Shown here piece after piece: positions 7,008 to 13,590 of a stretch of 15,192 nucleotides of DNA. The notes beneath the pieces were generated by a model. That model was not told where the DNA came from and did not search any database. It saw only the letters and a program-made list of their open reading frames with translations. Source of the stretch: an uncultured Gemmatimonadota bacterium (GTDB lineage Bacteria > Gemmatimonadota > Gemmatimonadetes > Gemmatimonadales > GWC2-71-9); the NCBI GenBank assembly GCA_946887295.1, contig CAMPKP010000077.1, forward strand, positions 1-15,192, written 5' to 3'. The translations under genes were made by a program, and so were the position numbers. Position 1 is the first letter of the stretch; each line of letters starts with the position of its first letter.

Positions 7008-10000
7008 ACACCGAGCTCTTCATTCGCCGGCCGGTCATGACCACGCTGATCATGGCGGGCATCCTGATCTTCGGGCTGGTCGCCTACCGGCTGCTGCCGG
7101 TGAGCGACCTCCCCGCGGTGGACTATCCCACGATCTCGGTGAGCGCGAGCCTTCCGGGGGCGAGCCCGGAGACCATGGCGTCCTCGGTCGCGACCCCGCT
7201 GGAGAAGGAGCTGTCCACGATTCCCGGGATCGAGACGATGACGTCCACCAGCACGCAGGGTGGCACCTCCATCTCGCTCCAGTTCGCGTTGAGCCGGAAC
7301 ATCGACGCCGCCGCCCAGGACGTGCAGGCCGCCATCTCCCAGGCCCAGCGCCAGCTCCCCCGCGACGTGCTGCCGCCCAGCTTCCGCAAGGTAGACCCCT
7401 CGGCCTCGCCGATCCTCTATTACGCGCTTCGCTCCACCACCATGCCGCTGCATCAGCTCAACGAGTACGCCGAGACCTTCCTCGCACAGCGGCTGGCGAC
7501 GGTGGACGGCGTGGCGCAGGTCCAGGTGTTCGGCTCGATGAAGTACGCCGTCCGCATCCAGCTGGACCCGCAGCAGCTCGCCGCCCGCAGCATCGGGATC
7601 GACGAGGTGTCGCGGGCGGTGGAGAACGGCAACGTGAACCTGCCGACCGGCATCCTGTGGGGCACCGACAAGGCGTACTCGGTCGAGAGCCAGGGTCAGC
7701 TGGAGAACGCGGAGGACTTCCGGCGGCTGGTCGTAGCCTTTCGTGACGGCGTCCCGGTGCGCCTGGGCGACCTCGGCAACGTGGTGGACAGCGTTCAGGA
7801 CACCAAACGGGCCAGCTGGTTCAACGGCGAGCGGGCGGTCGTCCTCGCCATCCAGCGGCAGCCCGGGACCAATACCGTCGCCGTGGCGGAACGGGTGAAG
7901 GCGGTCGTGAGCGAGCTCCGCTCCCAGATCCCGCCCTCCGTGGACATCGCCACGCTCAACGACCGATCGATCACGGTGCGGGCCTCGGTCGACGACGTGA
8001 AGTTCACCCTCTTCGTGGCCCTGTGCCTCGTGGTGATGGTGATCTTCCTGTTCCTCCGGAACCTGCGGGCGACCGCGATCCCCGCGCTGGCGCTCCCGAT
8101 GTCGCTCATCGGGACGTTCGCGGTCATGTACCTGCTGGGGTACAGCCTCGACAATCTCTCCCTCATGGCGCTCACCCTGGCGGTGGGGTTCGTGGTGGAC
8201 GACGCCATCGTGGTGCTGGAGAACATCGTCCGCCACATCGAGAAGGGCGAGTCGGTGCTGGAGGCATCCATCAACGGAAGCCGCGAGATCACCTTCACGG
8301 TCATCTCGATGACGCTATCCCTGGTGGCGGTGTTCATTCCCGTGCTCTTCCTCGGCGGGCTCATCGGGCGGCTGTTCCAGGCCTTCGCGGTCACCATCGG
8401 TGTCGCGATCCTCGTGTCGGGCGTCGTCTCGCTCACCCTCACGCCGATGCTCTGCAGCCGCTGGCTCAAGCCGAAAGGTGAGGAAGAGGAGCGGCACGGC
8501 CGCTTCTACCGCGCCACCGAGCGCGCCTGGGAGGGAACCCACTCGGCGTACCAGCGCTCGCTCGCCTGGGTGATGGACCGGCGCGGCCTGGCGCTGGCGT
8601 TCAGCGTGCTCATCCTCGCCGGCACCGTGGCGCTGGCGCGGCTGGTCCCCAAGGGCTTCATCCCCAGCGAGGACCAGGAGCAGCTCCGGGGCACCACGGA
8701 AACCGCCGAGGGCACCAGCTACGACGCGATGGTGAAGCACCAGCAGGCCGCCGCCGCCATCGTGCAGGACGATCCCAACGTGGACGGTTTCATGTCCGCC
8801 GTGGGCGGCGGCGGGCGTCTCAGCACGGTGAACCAGGGGCGGCTCTTCATCCACTTGAAGCCGCGGGGCGAGCGCGAGATGAGCGCCGACGAGGTGGCGC
8901 GGTCACTCTCCCGCAAGCTGTCCGCCGTGCCGGGCATGCGGACCTTCATCTCCAACCCGCCGGTGCTCAACATCGGCGGGCGATCCTCCAACAGCGAATA
9001 CCAGTACACGCTCACCAGCTCGGACATGGAGGCGCTCTACCAGGGCGCCGGCGCGCTGGAGCGGAGACTGCACGACGTGCCCGGCCTGGTGGACGTCAGC
9101 AGTGACCTCCAGATCAAGAATCCCGAGGTGCGGGTGGAGATCGCCCGTGACCGCGCCGCCGCGCTCGGGATCGACGTGAACCAGATCGAGAGCGCCCTGT
9201 ACAACGCCTATGGCGCCCGGCAGGTGAGCACGATCTACACCCCGAACGACCAGTATTGGGTGGTGATGGAGCTGCTCCCGGAGTACCAGCGCGACCTCTC
9301 GGCGATGAGCCTGCTCCATCTCACCGGCCGACAGGGCGTCTCGGTGCCGCTCGGCAGCCTCGCCAAGGTGACGCCCGGGGTGGGCCCGCTCACGGTGAAT
9401 CATTCCGGGCAGCTGCCCTCGGTCACGCTCTCATTCAATCTCCAGCCGGGCACCTCCATCGGGACCGCGGTGGAGCGGGTGGAGGCCGCCGCGCGCGAGG
9501 TGCTGCCGTCCACCGTGACCAGCAGCTTCGCGGGAACCGCCCAGGCGTTTCAGCAGGCGCAGGCGGGTCTGCTGGTGCTGCTGGTCCTGGCGATCCTGGT
9601 GATCTATCTGGTCCTCGGCATGCTGTACGAAAGCTTCGTCCACCCGCTCACGATCCTGTCGGGGCTTCCGTTCGCCGGGTTCGGCGCTCTGCTGGCGCTG
9701 CTGGCCACCGGGCTCGACCTCAGCATCTATGCTTTCGTGGGCATCATCATGCTGGTGGGCATCGTGAAGAAGAACGCCATCATGATGATCGACTTCGCCA
9801 TCGAGGCCGAGCGCAACCACGGCAAGAGCGCGCACGACGCGATCCTCGAGGCCGCGAGCGTGCGGTTCCGGCCGATCATGATGACCACCATGGCCGCGCT
9901 GATGGGCACGTTGCCCATCGCGCTGGGGCACGGGGCCGGAGCGGAGGCGCGCAGGCCGCTCGGCGTGGCGGTGGTGGGCGGGCTCTTCTTTTCCCAGCTC

Positions 10001-10141
10001 ATCACGCTCTACATCACACCGGTGATCTACACCTACTTCGACGCGCTGCAGAGCCGTCTCGGTCGGCGGAAGGCGAGGGCGCCGGTCAGGCCGCCGGCGG
10101 CCGAGCCCGCCGGGGCGGTGGCACGGGTGCGGGAGGTGTGA
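7004..10141 (+). CDS. RND multidrug efflux permease, HAE1 family (MdtB/MdtC-like)
   Basis: The inner-membrane, proton-driven pump, 1045 residues, full length for the family. It begins MNTELFIRRPVMTTLIMAG with the first membrane helix. The porter region carries DLPAVDYPTISVSASLPGA and METMASSVATPLE-like signature text (residues about 30-70), closest to the MdtB/MdtC subgroup. The proton relay is intact: D399 and D400 in LAVGFVVDDAIVVLENIVRH (transmembrane helix 4) and K923 in VGIVKKNAIMMIDF (helix 10). Two halves of six helices flank two large periplasmic loops. Substrates of such pumps include bile salts, antibiotics, dyes and novobiocin-like compounds, but specificity cannot be read here. 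MdtBC pumps are heteromeric in E. coli; only one permease is present, so a homotrimer is likely. It ends 10 bases from the convergent DUF4230 gene, with no terminator seen between. Confidence 0.96.
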   Translation: MNTELFIRRPVMTTLIMAGILIFGLVAYRLLPVSDLPAVDYPTISVSASLPGASPETMASSVATPLEKELSTIPGIETMTSTSTQGGTSISLQFALSRNIDAAAQDVQAAISQAQRQLPRDVLPPSFRKVDPSASPILYYALRSTTMPLHQLNEYAETFLAQRLATVDGVAQVQVFGSMKYAVRIQLDPQQLAARSIGIDEVSRAVENGNVNLPTGILWGTDKAYSVESQGQLENAEDFRRLVVAFRDGVPVRLGDLGNVVDSVQDTKRASWFNGERAVVLAIQRQPGTNTVAVAERVKAVVSELRSQIPPSVDIATLNDRSITVRASVDDVKFTLFVALCLVVMVIFLFLRNLRATAIPALALPMSLIGTFAVMYLLGYSLDNLSLMALTLAVGFVVDDAIVVLENIVRHIEKGESVLEASINGSREITFTVISMTLSLVAVFIPVLFLGGLIGRLFQAFAVTIGVAILVSGVVSLTLTPMLCSRWLKPKGEEEERHGRFYRATERAWEGTHSAYQRSLAWVMDRRGLALAFSVLILAGTVALARLVPKGFIPSEDQEQLRGTTETAEGTSYDAMVKHQQAAAAIVQDDPNVDGFMSAVGGGGRLSTVNQGRLFIHLKPRGEREMSADEVARSLSRKLSAVPGMRTFISNPPVLNIGGRSSNSEYQYTLTSSDMEALYQGAGALERRLHDVPGLVDVSSDLQIKNPEVRVEIARDRAAALGIDVNQIESALYNAYGARQVSTIYTPNDQYWVVMELLPEYQRDLSAMSLLHLTGRQGVSVPLGSLAKVTPGVGPLTVNHSGQLPSVTLSFNLQPGTSIGTAVERVEAAAREVLPSTVTSSFAGTAQAFQQAQAGLLVLLVLAILVIYLVLGMLYESFVHPLTILSGLPFAGFGALLALLATGLDLSIYAFVGIIMLVGIVKKNAIMMIDFAIEAERNHGKSAHDAILEAASVRFRPIMMTTMAALMGTLPIALGHGAGAEARRPLGVAVVGGLFFSQLITLYITPVIYTYFDALQSRLGRRKARAPVRPPAAEPAGAVARVREV

Positions 10142-10151
10142 AGGCGGGATC

Positions 10152-10787
10152 TCACCGCGATTCGGCGGGATCGGGCTGGTGACCGCCTTCGCTGAACACG
10201 ACCTCGGTGGTGTACCCGTCCGCGCTCACCAGCGCGCCGAGCAGCCGACGGGCGCTCTCCTCGGTATGCCTGGCGAGATCGATCTCGCCCGCGCTCCGCA
10301 CCAGCTGCTCGCGGGCCAGGCGGAAGATCGCGTCGCGGTCCGCGGGCCGGAACGGGTTCCACAGCCCGCGCTGCTCGTCGTAGGTCTTCAGGTCGGTCAC
10401 CTCGACGCCGAGGACCTTCGCCGGCGGAAGCAGCACGCGCACCGCCCTGGCCTCGTGATCCACCTGCACCTCGGTGCCGTGGTCGAGGTCGAAGCCCGCC
10501 AGCACCTTCCCTGTGACGACGACCAGGCTCCTCTTGGTCGAGCCGAGCGTCCGGTTCTGGTAGACCACCACGTCCCGGAGCACGGTCTCGCTGGTGACGA
10601 GACGGGCGACGGCCCGCGTGCGCTCGACCACGACGCCGTGATCCACCGTCGTGGTGCCGCGGCCCGGAAGCAGCCGGCGCGCCGCGTCGGTTGCGCGCCC
10701 CCCGAGCCAGATGAAGACGACCAGCGCAACGAGCGCGACGACGGCCGGCACCAGCCGGCTGGTGATTCGCTCGCTCCGTTCGGCCAC
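10152..10787 (-). CDS. DUF4230 membrane-anchored protein
   Basis: About 211 residues. A single N-terminal membrane segment (about 13-29, VPAVVALVALVVFIWLG) is followed by an extracytoplasmic domain typical of DUF4230. This runs through RAVARLVTSETVLRDVVVYQ, VVVTGKVLAGFDLDH, VQVDHEARAVRVLLPPAKVLGVEVTD and a helical C-terminal part (DAIFRLAREQLVRSAGEIDLA). The function of the family is unknown. GTG at 10787 is chosen because AGGAG (10796-10800) is 8 bases upstream and the GTG overlaps the TAG stop of the upstream gene as TAGTG. A longer frame reaches ATG 10922 but would run through the neighbour and has a low-complexity Gly/Arg-rich start, so it is rejected. It is the last gene of a three-gene minus-strand operon. 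Confidence 0.82.
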   Translation of the reverse strand: MAERSERITSRLVPAVVALVALVVFIWLGGRATDAARRLLPGRGTTTVDHGVVVERTRAVARLVTSETVLRDVVVYQNRTLGSTKRSLVVVTGKVLAGFDLDHGTEVQVDHEARAVRVLLPPAKVLGVEVTDLKTYDEQRGLWNPFRPADRDAIFRLAREQLVRSAGEIDLARHTEESARRLLGALVSADGYTTEVVFSEGGHQPDPAESR

Positions 10788-11215
10788 TATCGGCACTCCT
10801 GCTCGAGACGCTGGGTGATCTGCAGGCGGTTCTCCATGGCGCCCGACTGCGCGGCGATCCGCCAGGCGAACTCCCGGCGGGTGACGGCGGAGTCCGCGCC
10901 CCCCGCCACCGCGACCTTCCACTGGGCACAGTAGGCCGGCAGCTCGGCCTCGATGATGTGGCGGGCGCTTGTCAGCGTGGCCAGGAACGCCTCGCAGCTC
11001 TCATAGGCGGTGGCCTGCCTGCGATGCACCGACTCGTGGGCCTCGATCTCGGCCACCAGCATGGTGTCGCGCACGTCGGATCTCAGCTTGGTGACCGCCG
11101 CTCCACCCTCGCAGCGGGTCACGCCGAGGAAGTCGTCGGGCGCTGCCGCTCGCTGCGCCGCGGCGGCGGCGGGCACCAGGAGATATGCTGCGACCGCCGT
11201 CAGGAGCCGCCGCAT
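10787..11215 (-). CDS. Small exported HExxH protein, putative zinc metallopeptidase-like
   Basis: A 142-residue protein with a signal peptide (MRRLLTAVAAYLLVPAAAAAQ, cleavage likely near residue 20). The mature part has HESVH (H60-E61...H64) followed by Q67, an HExxHxxQ pattern like that of zincins and DUF4157-type domains. A downstream acidic cluster EAELPAYC (E89, E91) could supply the third metal ligand. Four cysteines (35, 74, 96, 141) suggest one or two disulfides in the periplasm. I do not recognise the family by name, and peptidase activity is inferred from the motif alone. The domain is short for a peptidase, so it could be a metal-binding or inactive relative. ATG at 11215 has AGGAG 11 bases upstream and lies 14 bases after the DinB-like stop. 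Its TAG overlaps the DUF4230 GTG. Confidence 0.7.
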   Translation of the reverse strand: MRRLLTAVAAYLLVPAAAAAQRAAAPDDFLGVTRCEGGAAVTKLRSDVRDTMLVAEIEAHESVHRRQATAYESCEAFLATLTSARHIIEAELPAYCAQWKVAVAGGADSAVTRREFAWRIAAQSGAMENRLQITQRLEQECR

Positions 11216-11229
11216 CGGACCGGCCGCTC

Positions 11230-11703
11230 CTACTCCCAGATTCCCAGCGCGCGGCGGACGACGACCATCTGCCCGAGGTGATATGAGGTGTGATCCGCCA
11301 CCAGAAGCAGCTCCCGCAGAAAGGTCTGGCCCGTGCCGTGAGGGATGCGCGCGAAGAGGTCCACGCTCTCGTCCCGGGCCAGCGCGATCAGCGCCTGGCG
11401 GTCCTCCAGGAAGGAGGCTATGCTCGCGGCGGGCGCTCCCGCGGCGGGCGGGGCCGGTTCTCCGGGCCAGTAGTCCTCCGGCCAGCGCGGCTGGGTGTAT
11501 GCCGGGTTGCGGCAGAAGTCGAGGATGTCGTGCTGGGCCAACCGCAGATGCTCCAGCAGCTGCCACAGGGAATAGGGCAGGCCGGGAGCCAAGGCACCCC
11601 ACTTGTCCGCCGGTACGCCCTCCGTGATCTGCTCGAAACCCGCGTGCGCGTCCTCCCACCCGAGCATGGCGACCACATGATCCCGGAGCGCTCGATCCTT
11701 CAT
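11230..11703 (-). CDS. DinB-superfamily metal-binding protein
   Basis: A 157-residue four-helix-bundle protein of the DinB/YfiT-like superfamily. The family's metal-binding histidines can be placed at H52 in LLEHLRLAQHDIL and at H138 and H142 in ADHTSYHLGQMVVVRRALG near the C-terminus. The last stretch, with its ...YHLGQ and terminal LGIW, is highly typical. Members include thiol-dependent transferases (for example bacillithiol or mycothiol S-transferases) and damage-induced proteins of unknown activity, so the reaction here is open. The ATG at 11703 has no evident ribosome site; it is kept because no better in-frame start is seen, and translation may be leaderless. It is the first gene of the DinB, HExxH, DUF4230 set and diverges from a small coiled-coil gene 83 bases away. 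Confidence 0.88.
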   Translation of the reverse strand: MKDRALRDHVVAMLGWEDAHAGFEQITEGVPADKWGALAPGLPYSLWQLLEHLRLAQHDILDFCRNPAYTQPRWPEDYWPGEPAPPAAGAPAASIASFLEDRQALIALARDESVDLFARIPHGTGQTFLRELLLVADHTSYHLGQMVVVRRALGIWE

Positions 11704-11786
11704 CGGGCGGGATGAGGCCGGTCACAGCGCGGCACCGCGAGGCCTCCTAGTCTGAGTGGAGCCACAACGATTTCTCCGGAGGAGCT

Positions 11787-12038
11787 ATGGCGTTCGTCTG
11801 GGACCTCATCCAGCAGATTCAGCTGCGCAACACCAAATCGAGGGCCAAAGCGGCCAGCTCGAAGGCGAAGACCGCCCAGGCCCGCGCGAAGAAGGCGGAA
11901 AGTCACGCCCGGTCGCTGGAGGCGAGGCTGGACGACCTGGAGGACGAGGTCGTCCACATGCGGACCACCCTCGCGGTGCTGCTCGACCGGCTCGAGCGTC
12001 GGTTCGGGCCCGAGGCGGAGAAGCTCGGTCAGGTCTGA
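11787..12038 (+). CDS. Small coiled-coil protein, unknown function
   Basis: An 83-residue protein with no recognised family. It starts MAFVWDLIQQIQLRN, then a Lys/Ala/Ser-rich helix (about 16-42), then a clear heptad coiled coil, RSLEARLDDLEDEVVHMRTTL and VLLDRLERRF (about 43-73). There is no signal peptide; the hydrophobic N-terminus is too short to span a membrane but could lie on it. GGAGGAG (11778-11784) is a strong ribosome site 2 bases before the ATG's optimal window, which supports a real gene. It is transcribed alone, divergent from the DinB-like operon, and its last 10 bases overlap the 3' end of the opposite-strand 77-aa gene. Confidence 0.72.
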   Translation: MAFVWDLIQQIQLRNTKSRAKAASSKAKTAQARAKKAESHARSLEARLDDLEDEVVHMRTTLAVLLDRLERRFGPEAEKLGQV

Positions 12039-12262
12039 GGGCAGGCCCACTCGATGCCGCCGATCCGCTCGATGACCGCGAAGCGGATTCCGTGCGCCTG
12101 GCAGACGTCCTCGAACCCGTGCTGTGCCTCGAAGGAGTTCCGGTTCCAGACGTACGTCGAGACCTCCAGGGTGCAGCCGGGTCGGTTGCTGAACTGCCCC
12201 GCGCGGATGCGCCGCGAGACTTCCTCCAGGTCCGCCAGTCCAACCGATGGTCGGCCGGTCAT
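12029..12262 (-). CDS. Small hypothetical protein downstream of the phosphoesterase
   Basis: A 77-residue soluble protein I do not recognise. It runs from MTGRPSVGLADLEEVSRRI through CTLEVSTYVWNRNSFEAQHGF to a C-terminus ending IGGIEWACPQT. Three cysteines are at 30, 54 and 74, and predicted beta/alpha alternation suggests a compact fold. ATG at 12262 is preferred because GGGGAG lies 8 bases upstream. The frame extends up to 12613, but that extension is antisense-like Gly/Arg-rich text inside the phosphoesterase gene. It begins 32 bases after the phosphoesterase stop on the same strand, so co-transcription is likely. Its 3' end overlaps the convergent coiled-coil gene by 10 bases. Confidence 0.62.
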   Translation of the reverse strand: MTGRPSVGLADLEEVSRRIRAGQFSNRPGCTLEVSTYVWNRNSFEAQHGFEDVCQAHGIRFAVIERIGGIEWACPQT

Positions 12263-12294
12263 CGGGCTTCTCCCCGTTCGGGTGTTCCTGTAAC

Positions 12295-12930
12295 CTAGCC
12301 GCGCCGCTTGCCCGGCCGCCGGGCCGGCTTCCCCGCCGCGATCTCCTCCATGGTCCGGCCTGTCCGGGCGGACGTCTGGTACTCGGCCACCGGGTCGGTG
12401 TCGGGGTCGGCCTCTGCGTCGCGGTGCTTGATCAGCAGCCACTGCCCCTTTCGGCTCCGGTCTCCCCAGCCCCTGGTCCGGACCAGGACCCACGAGCCTT
12501 TGAGGCGCTTGCCCCGGAGGACGAACTTCAGCTCGCCCTTGCGGTAGCCCTCGCGGAGCGCCTCCTCGGGATCGCCCTGCCCGTCTTCGGCGGTATAGGT
12601 GCCATAGTCCCACACCATGACCGTGCCGCCGCCGTACTCGCCCTCGGGGATGGTGCCCTCGAACTTGTTGTACTCGATGGGATGATCTTCGACCTGAACG
12701 GCGAGGCGCTTCACGGACGGATCGAGGCTCGGCCCCTTGGGAACGGCCCAGCTCTTCATCACGCCGTCGAGCTCGAGCCTGAGGTCGTAGTGCAGCCGGC
12801 TCGCGGCGTGCTTCTGGATTACATAGGCGAGCCTGGAGGACTTCGCGCGGGCGCCGCCCTCGGGCTCGCGGGTGCGGCTGAAATCGCGCTTGCGGCGGTA
12901 TTCGGTGAGCTTGCCGGCACGGGTAGTCAT
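12295..12930 (-). CDS. Stand-alone LigD-type 3'-phosphoesterase (PE domain)
   Basis: A 211-residue protein matching the 3'-phosphoesterase domain of bacterial DNA ligase D. This manganese-dependent enzyme trims 3'-phosphate and 3'-ribonucleotide ends during non-homologous end joining. Catalytic text is intact: VIQKHAASRLHYDLRLELDG holds H41, H47 and D49, R75 follows in KRLAVQVEDHP with H83, and IPEGEYGGGTVMVWDYGTY is the later signature. Polymerase and ligase modules are absent, so this is a single-domain protein as found in some bacteria and archaea. The C-terminal tail is basic (GKPARRPGKRRG) and may contact DNA. ATG at 12930 has GGAGG 5 bases upstream. No Ku or ligase gene is in the window. 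It is followed on the same strand by the 77-aa gene and is separated from the upstream carbamoyltransferase operon by two hairpins. Confidence 0.93.
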   Translation of the reverse strand: MTTRAGKLTEYRRKRDFSRTREPEGGARAKSSRLAYVIQKHAASRLHYDLRLELDGVMKSWAVPKGPSLDPSVKRLAVQVEDHPIEYNKFEGTIPEGEYGGGTVMVWDYGTYTAEDGQGDPEEALREGYRKGELKFVLRGKRLKGSWVLVRTRGWGDRSRKGQWLLIKHRDAEADPDTDPVAEYQTSARTGRTMEEIAAGKPARRPGKRRG

Positions 12931-12953
12931 GGAGCCTCCTTCCGCTCCAAGCT

Positions 12954-12976
12954 ACCCCGCCGGCGCTCGGCGGGGT
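12954..12976 (-). terminator. Second GC hairpin downstream of the carbamoyltransferase operon
   Basis: ACCCCGCCG (12954-12962) and CGGCGGGGT (12968-12976) are perfect 9-base arms around a 5-base loop. It lies between DUF5989 and the phosphoesterase gene on the minus strand. There is no T-run, so termination would have to be of the GC-rich, weakly U-dependent type. Confidence 0.5.
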
Positions 12977-12990
12977 GTGATCCGCGTCTC

Positions 12991-13010
12991 CTGCCCCCGG
13001 GCGGGGGCAG
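12991..13010 (-). terminator. First GC hairpin immediately after DUF5989
   Basis: CTGCCCCC (12991-12998) pairs with GGGGGCAG (13003-13010), extendable by one C-G pair. It starts 3 bases after the DUF5989 stop on the minus strand. Together with the next hairpin it probably marks the end of the carbamoyltransferase operon, although no U-tract follows. Confidence 0.5.
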
Positions 13011-13013
13011 CCT

Positions 13014-13172
13014 CTAGAAGATCGTGTAGATGAACGGCGCCAGCGCCGAGCCCTGCGCGAAGACCAGCAGCGCTCCCACCAGCAGCAGTACGATCAGGAT
13101 GGGGGCGAGCCACCACTTCTTCCGCTCCCGCATGTAGGCCCAAAGCTCGGGTCCCAGTCCGCCCTTTGCCAT
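13014..13172 (-). CDS. DUF5989 micro-membrane protein (SxtK-like)
   Basis: A 52-residue protein. It opens MAKGGLGPELWAYMRERKKWW, then one membrane helix (about 22-40, LAPILIVLLLVGALLVFAQ), and ends GSALAPFIYTIF. The ELW..MRERKKWW start and the SALAPFIYT end are the DUF5989 signature. The basic patch before the helix predicts an N-in, C-out topology. Function is unknown. Members are typically encoded next to carbamoyltransferases and SxtJ-family proteins, as here, and a similarly tiny protein is SxtK in saxitoxin clusters. GAGGAGGAG just upstream is a very strong ribosome site. It starts 19 bases after the SxtJ-like stop and is the last gene of the operon, directly before two hairpins. Confidence 0.88.
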   Translation of the reverse strand: MAKGGLGPELWAYMRERKKWWLAPILIVLLLVGALLVFAQGSALAPFIYTIF

Positions 13173-13191
13173 ACTCTCCTCCTCTGACGAG

Positions 13192-13590
13192 CTAGAACTG
13201 CCGGGTGAGGTCCCCGCGGGGTTGCGCCTGCCGGTCCACCCAGCCGGTCGCCCCAGCGTGCGCGCGGAGCGGATTGCCGCCCACCGCCCGGCGGATCGCC
13301 GCGATGGGCGTAATGACCAGAAAATACACCGCGCCCATGAAGATCGGTGTGGTGACCCTGGAGATGGCGTGGGCCATTCCCATCCAGGCGCGGTAGACCG
13401 GCCCCAGCTTGCCGGGCAGCAGCAGTCCGCCGAGGGCGAACGCGCCGGCCACCACGCCGAAGACCAGGGCGCCGCGGGAGCTTCCGCGCCACCAGCCGAC
13501 GCCGGCCAGGACCCCGAAGGCGGCGGTGAGCGTGAAGGCGAACTTGCGCCCTTCCGCCGGTGTCAGTCGAGCGGGACTTCCTTGCGCCAA
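13192..13590 (-). CDS. SxtJ-family membrane protein
   Basis: About 132 residues with three hydrophobic segments (about 17-33, 41-58 and 82-98). Family-like text includes LTPAEGRKFAFTL at the start, LGPVYRAWMGMAHAISRVTTPIFMG in the middle and ITPIAAIRRAVGGNPL after the last helix. SxtJ-type proteins have no known activity but are consistently found beside carbamoyltransferases. A TTG at 13590 is taken as start because AGGAGG (13595-13600) lies 4 bases upstream. It overlaps the carbamoyltransferase by 28 bases; a CTG just at the stop is the alternative. The frame runs further upstream to 13755, but that part is antiphase text inside the carbamoyltransferase. It is followed by DUF5989 after 19 bases. 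Confidence 0.83.
   Translation of the reverse strand: MAQGSPARLTPAEGRKFAFTLTAAFGVLAGVGWWRGSSRGALVFGVVAGAFALGGLLLPGKLGPVYRAWMGMAHAISRVTTPIFMGAVYFLVITPIAAIRRAVGGNPLRAHAGATGWVDRQAQPRGDLTRQF

Noticed and set aside
6740..8236. Minus-strand open frame (498 codons) opposite the adaptor and permease
   Set aside because: His/Arg/Asp-rich antisense shadow of highly conserved RND genes; no family features.
10033..10929. Minus-strand open frame overlapping DUF4230
   Set aside because: Out of frame with the DUF4230 domain, Arg/Gly-rich, and it runs into the 3' end of the permease gene.
11216..11725. N-terminal extension of the HExxH protein frame
   Set aside because: The extension lies antiphase inside the DinB-like gene, and a good signal peptide begins at ATG 11215.
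12263..12613. N-terminal extension of the 77-aa protein frame
   Set aside because: Arg/Gly-rich text in another frame of the phosphoesterase gene; a ribosome site supports the start at 12262.
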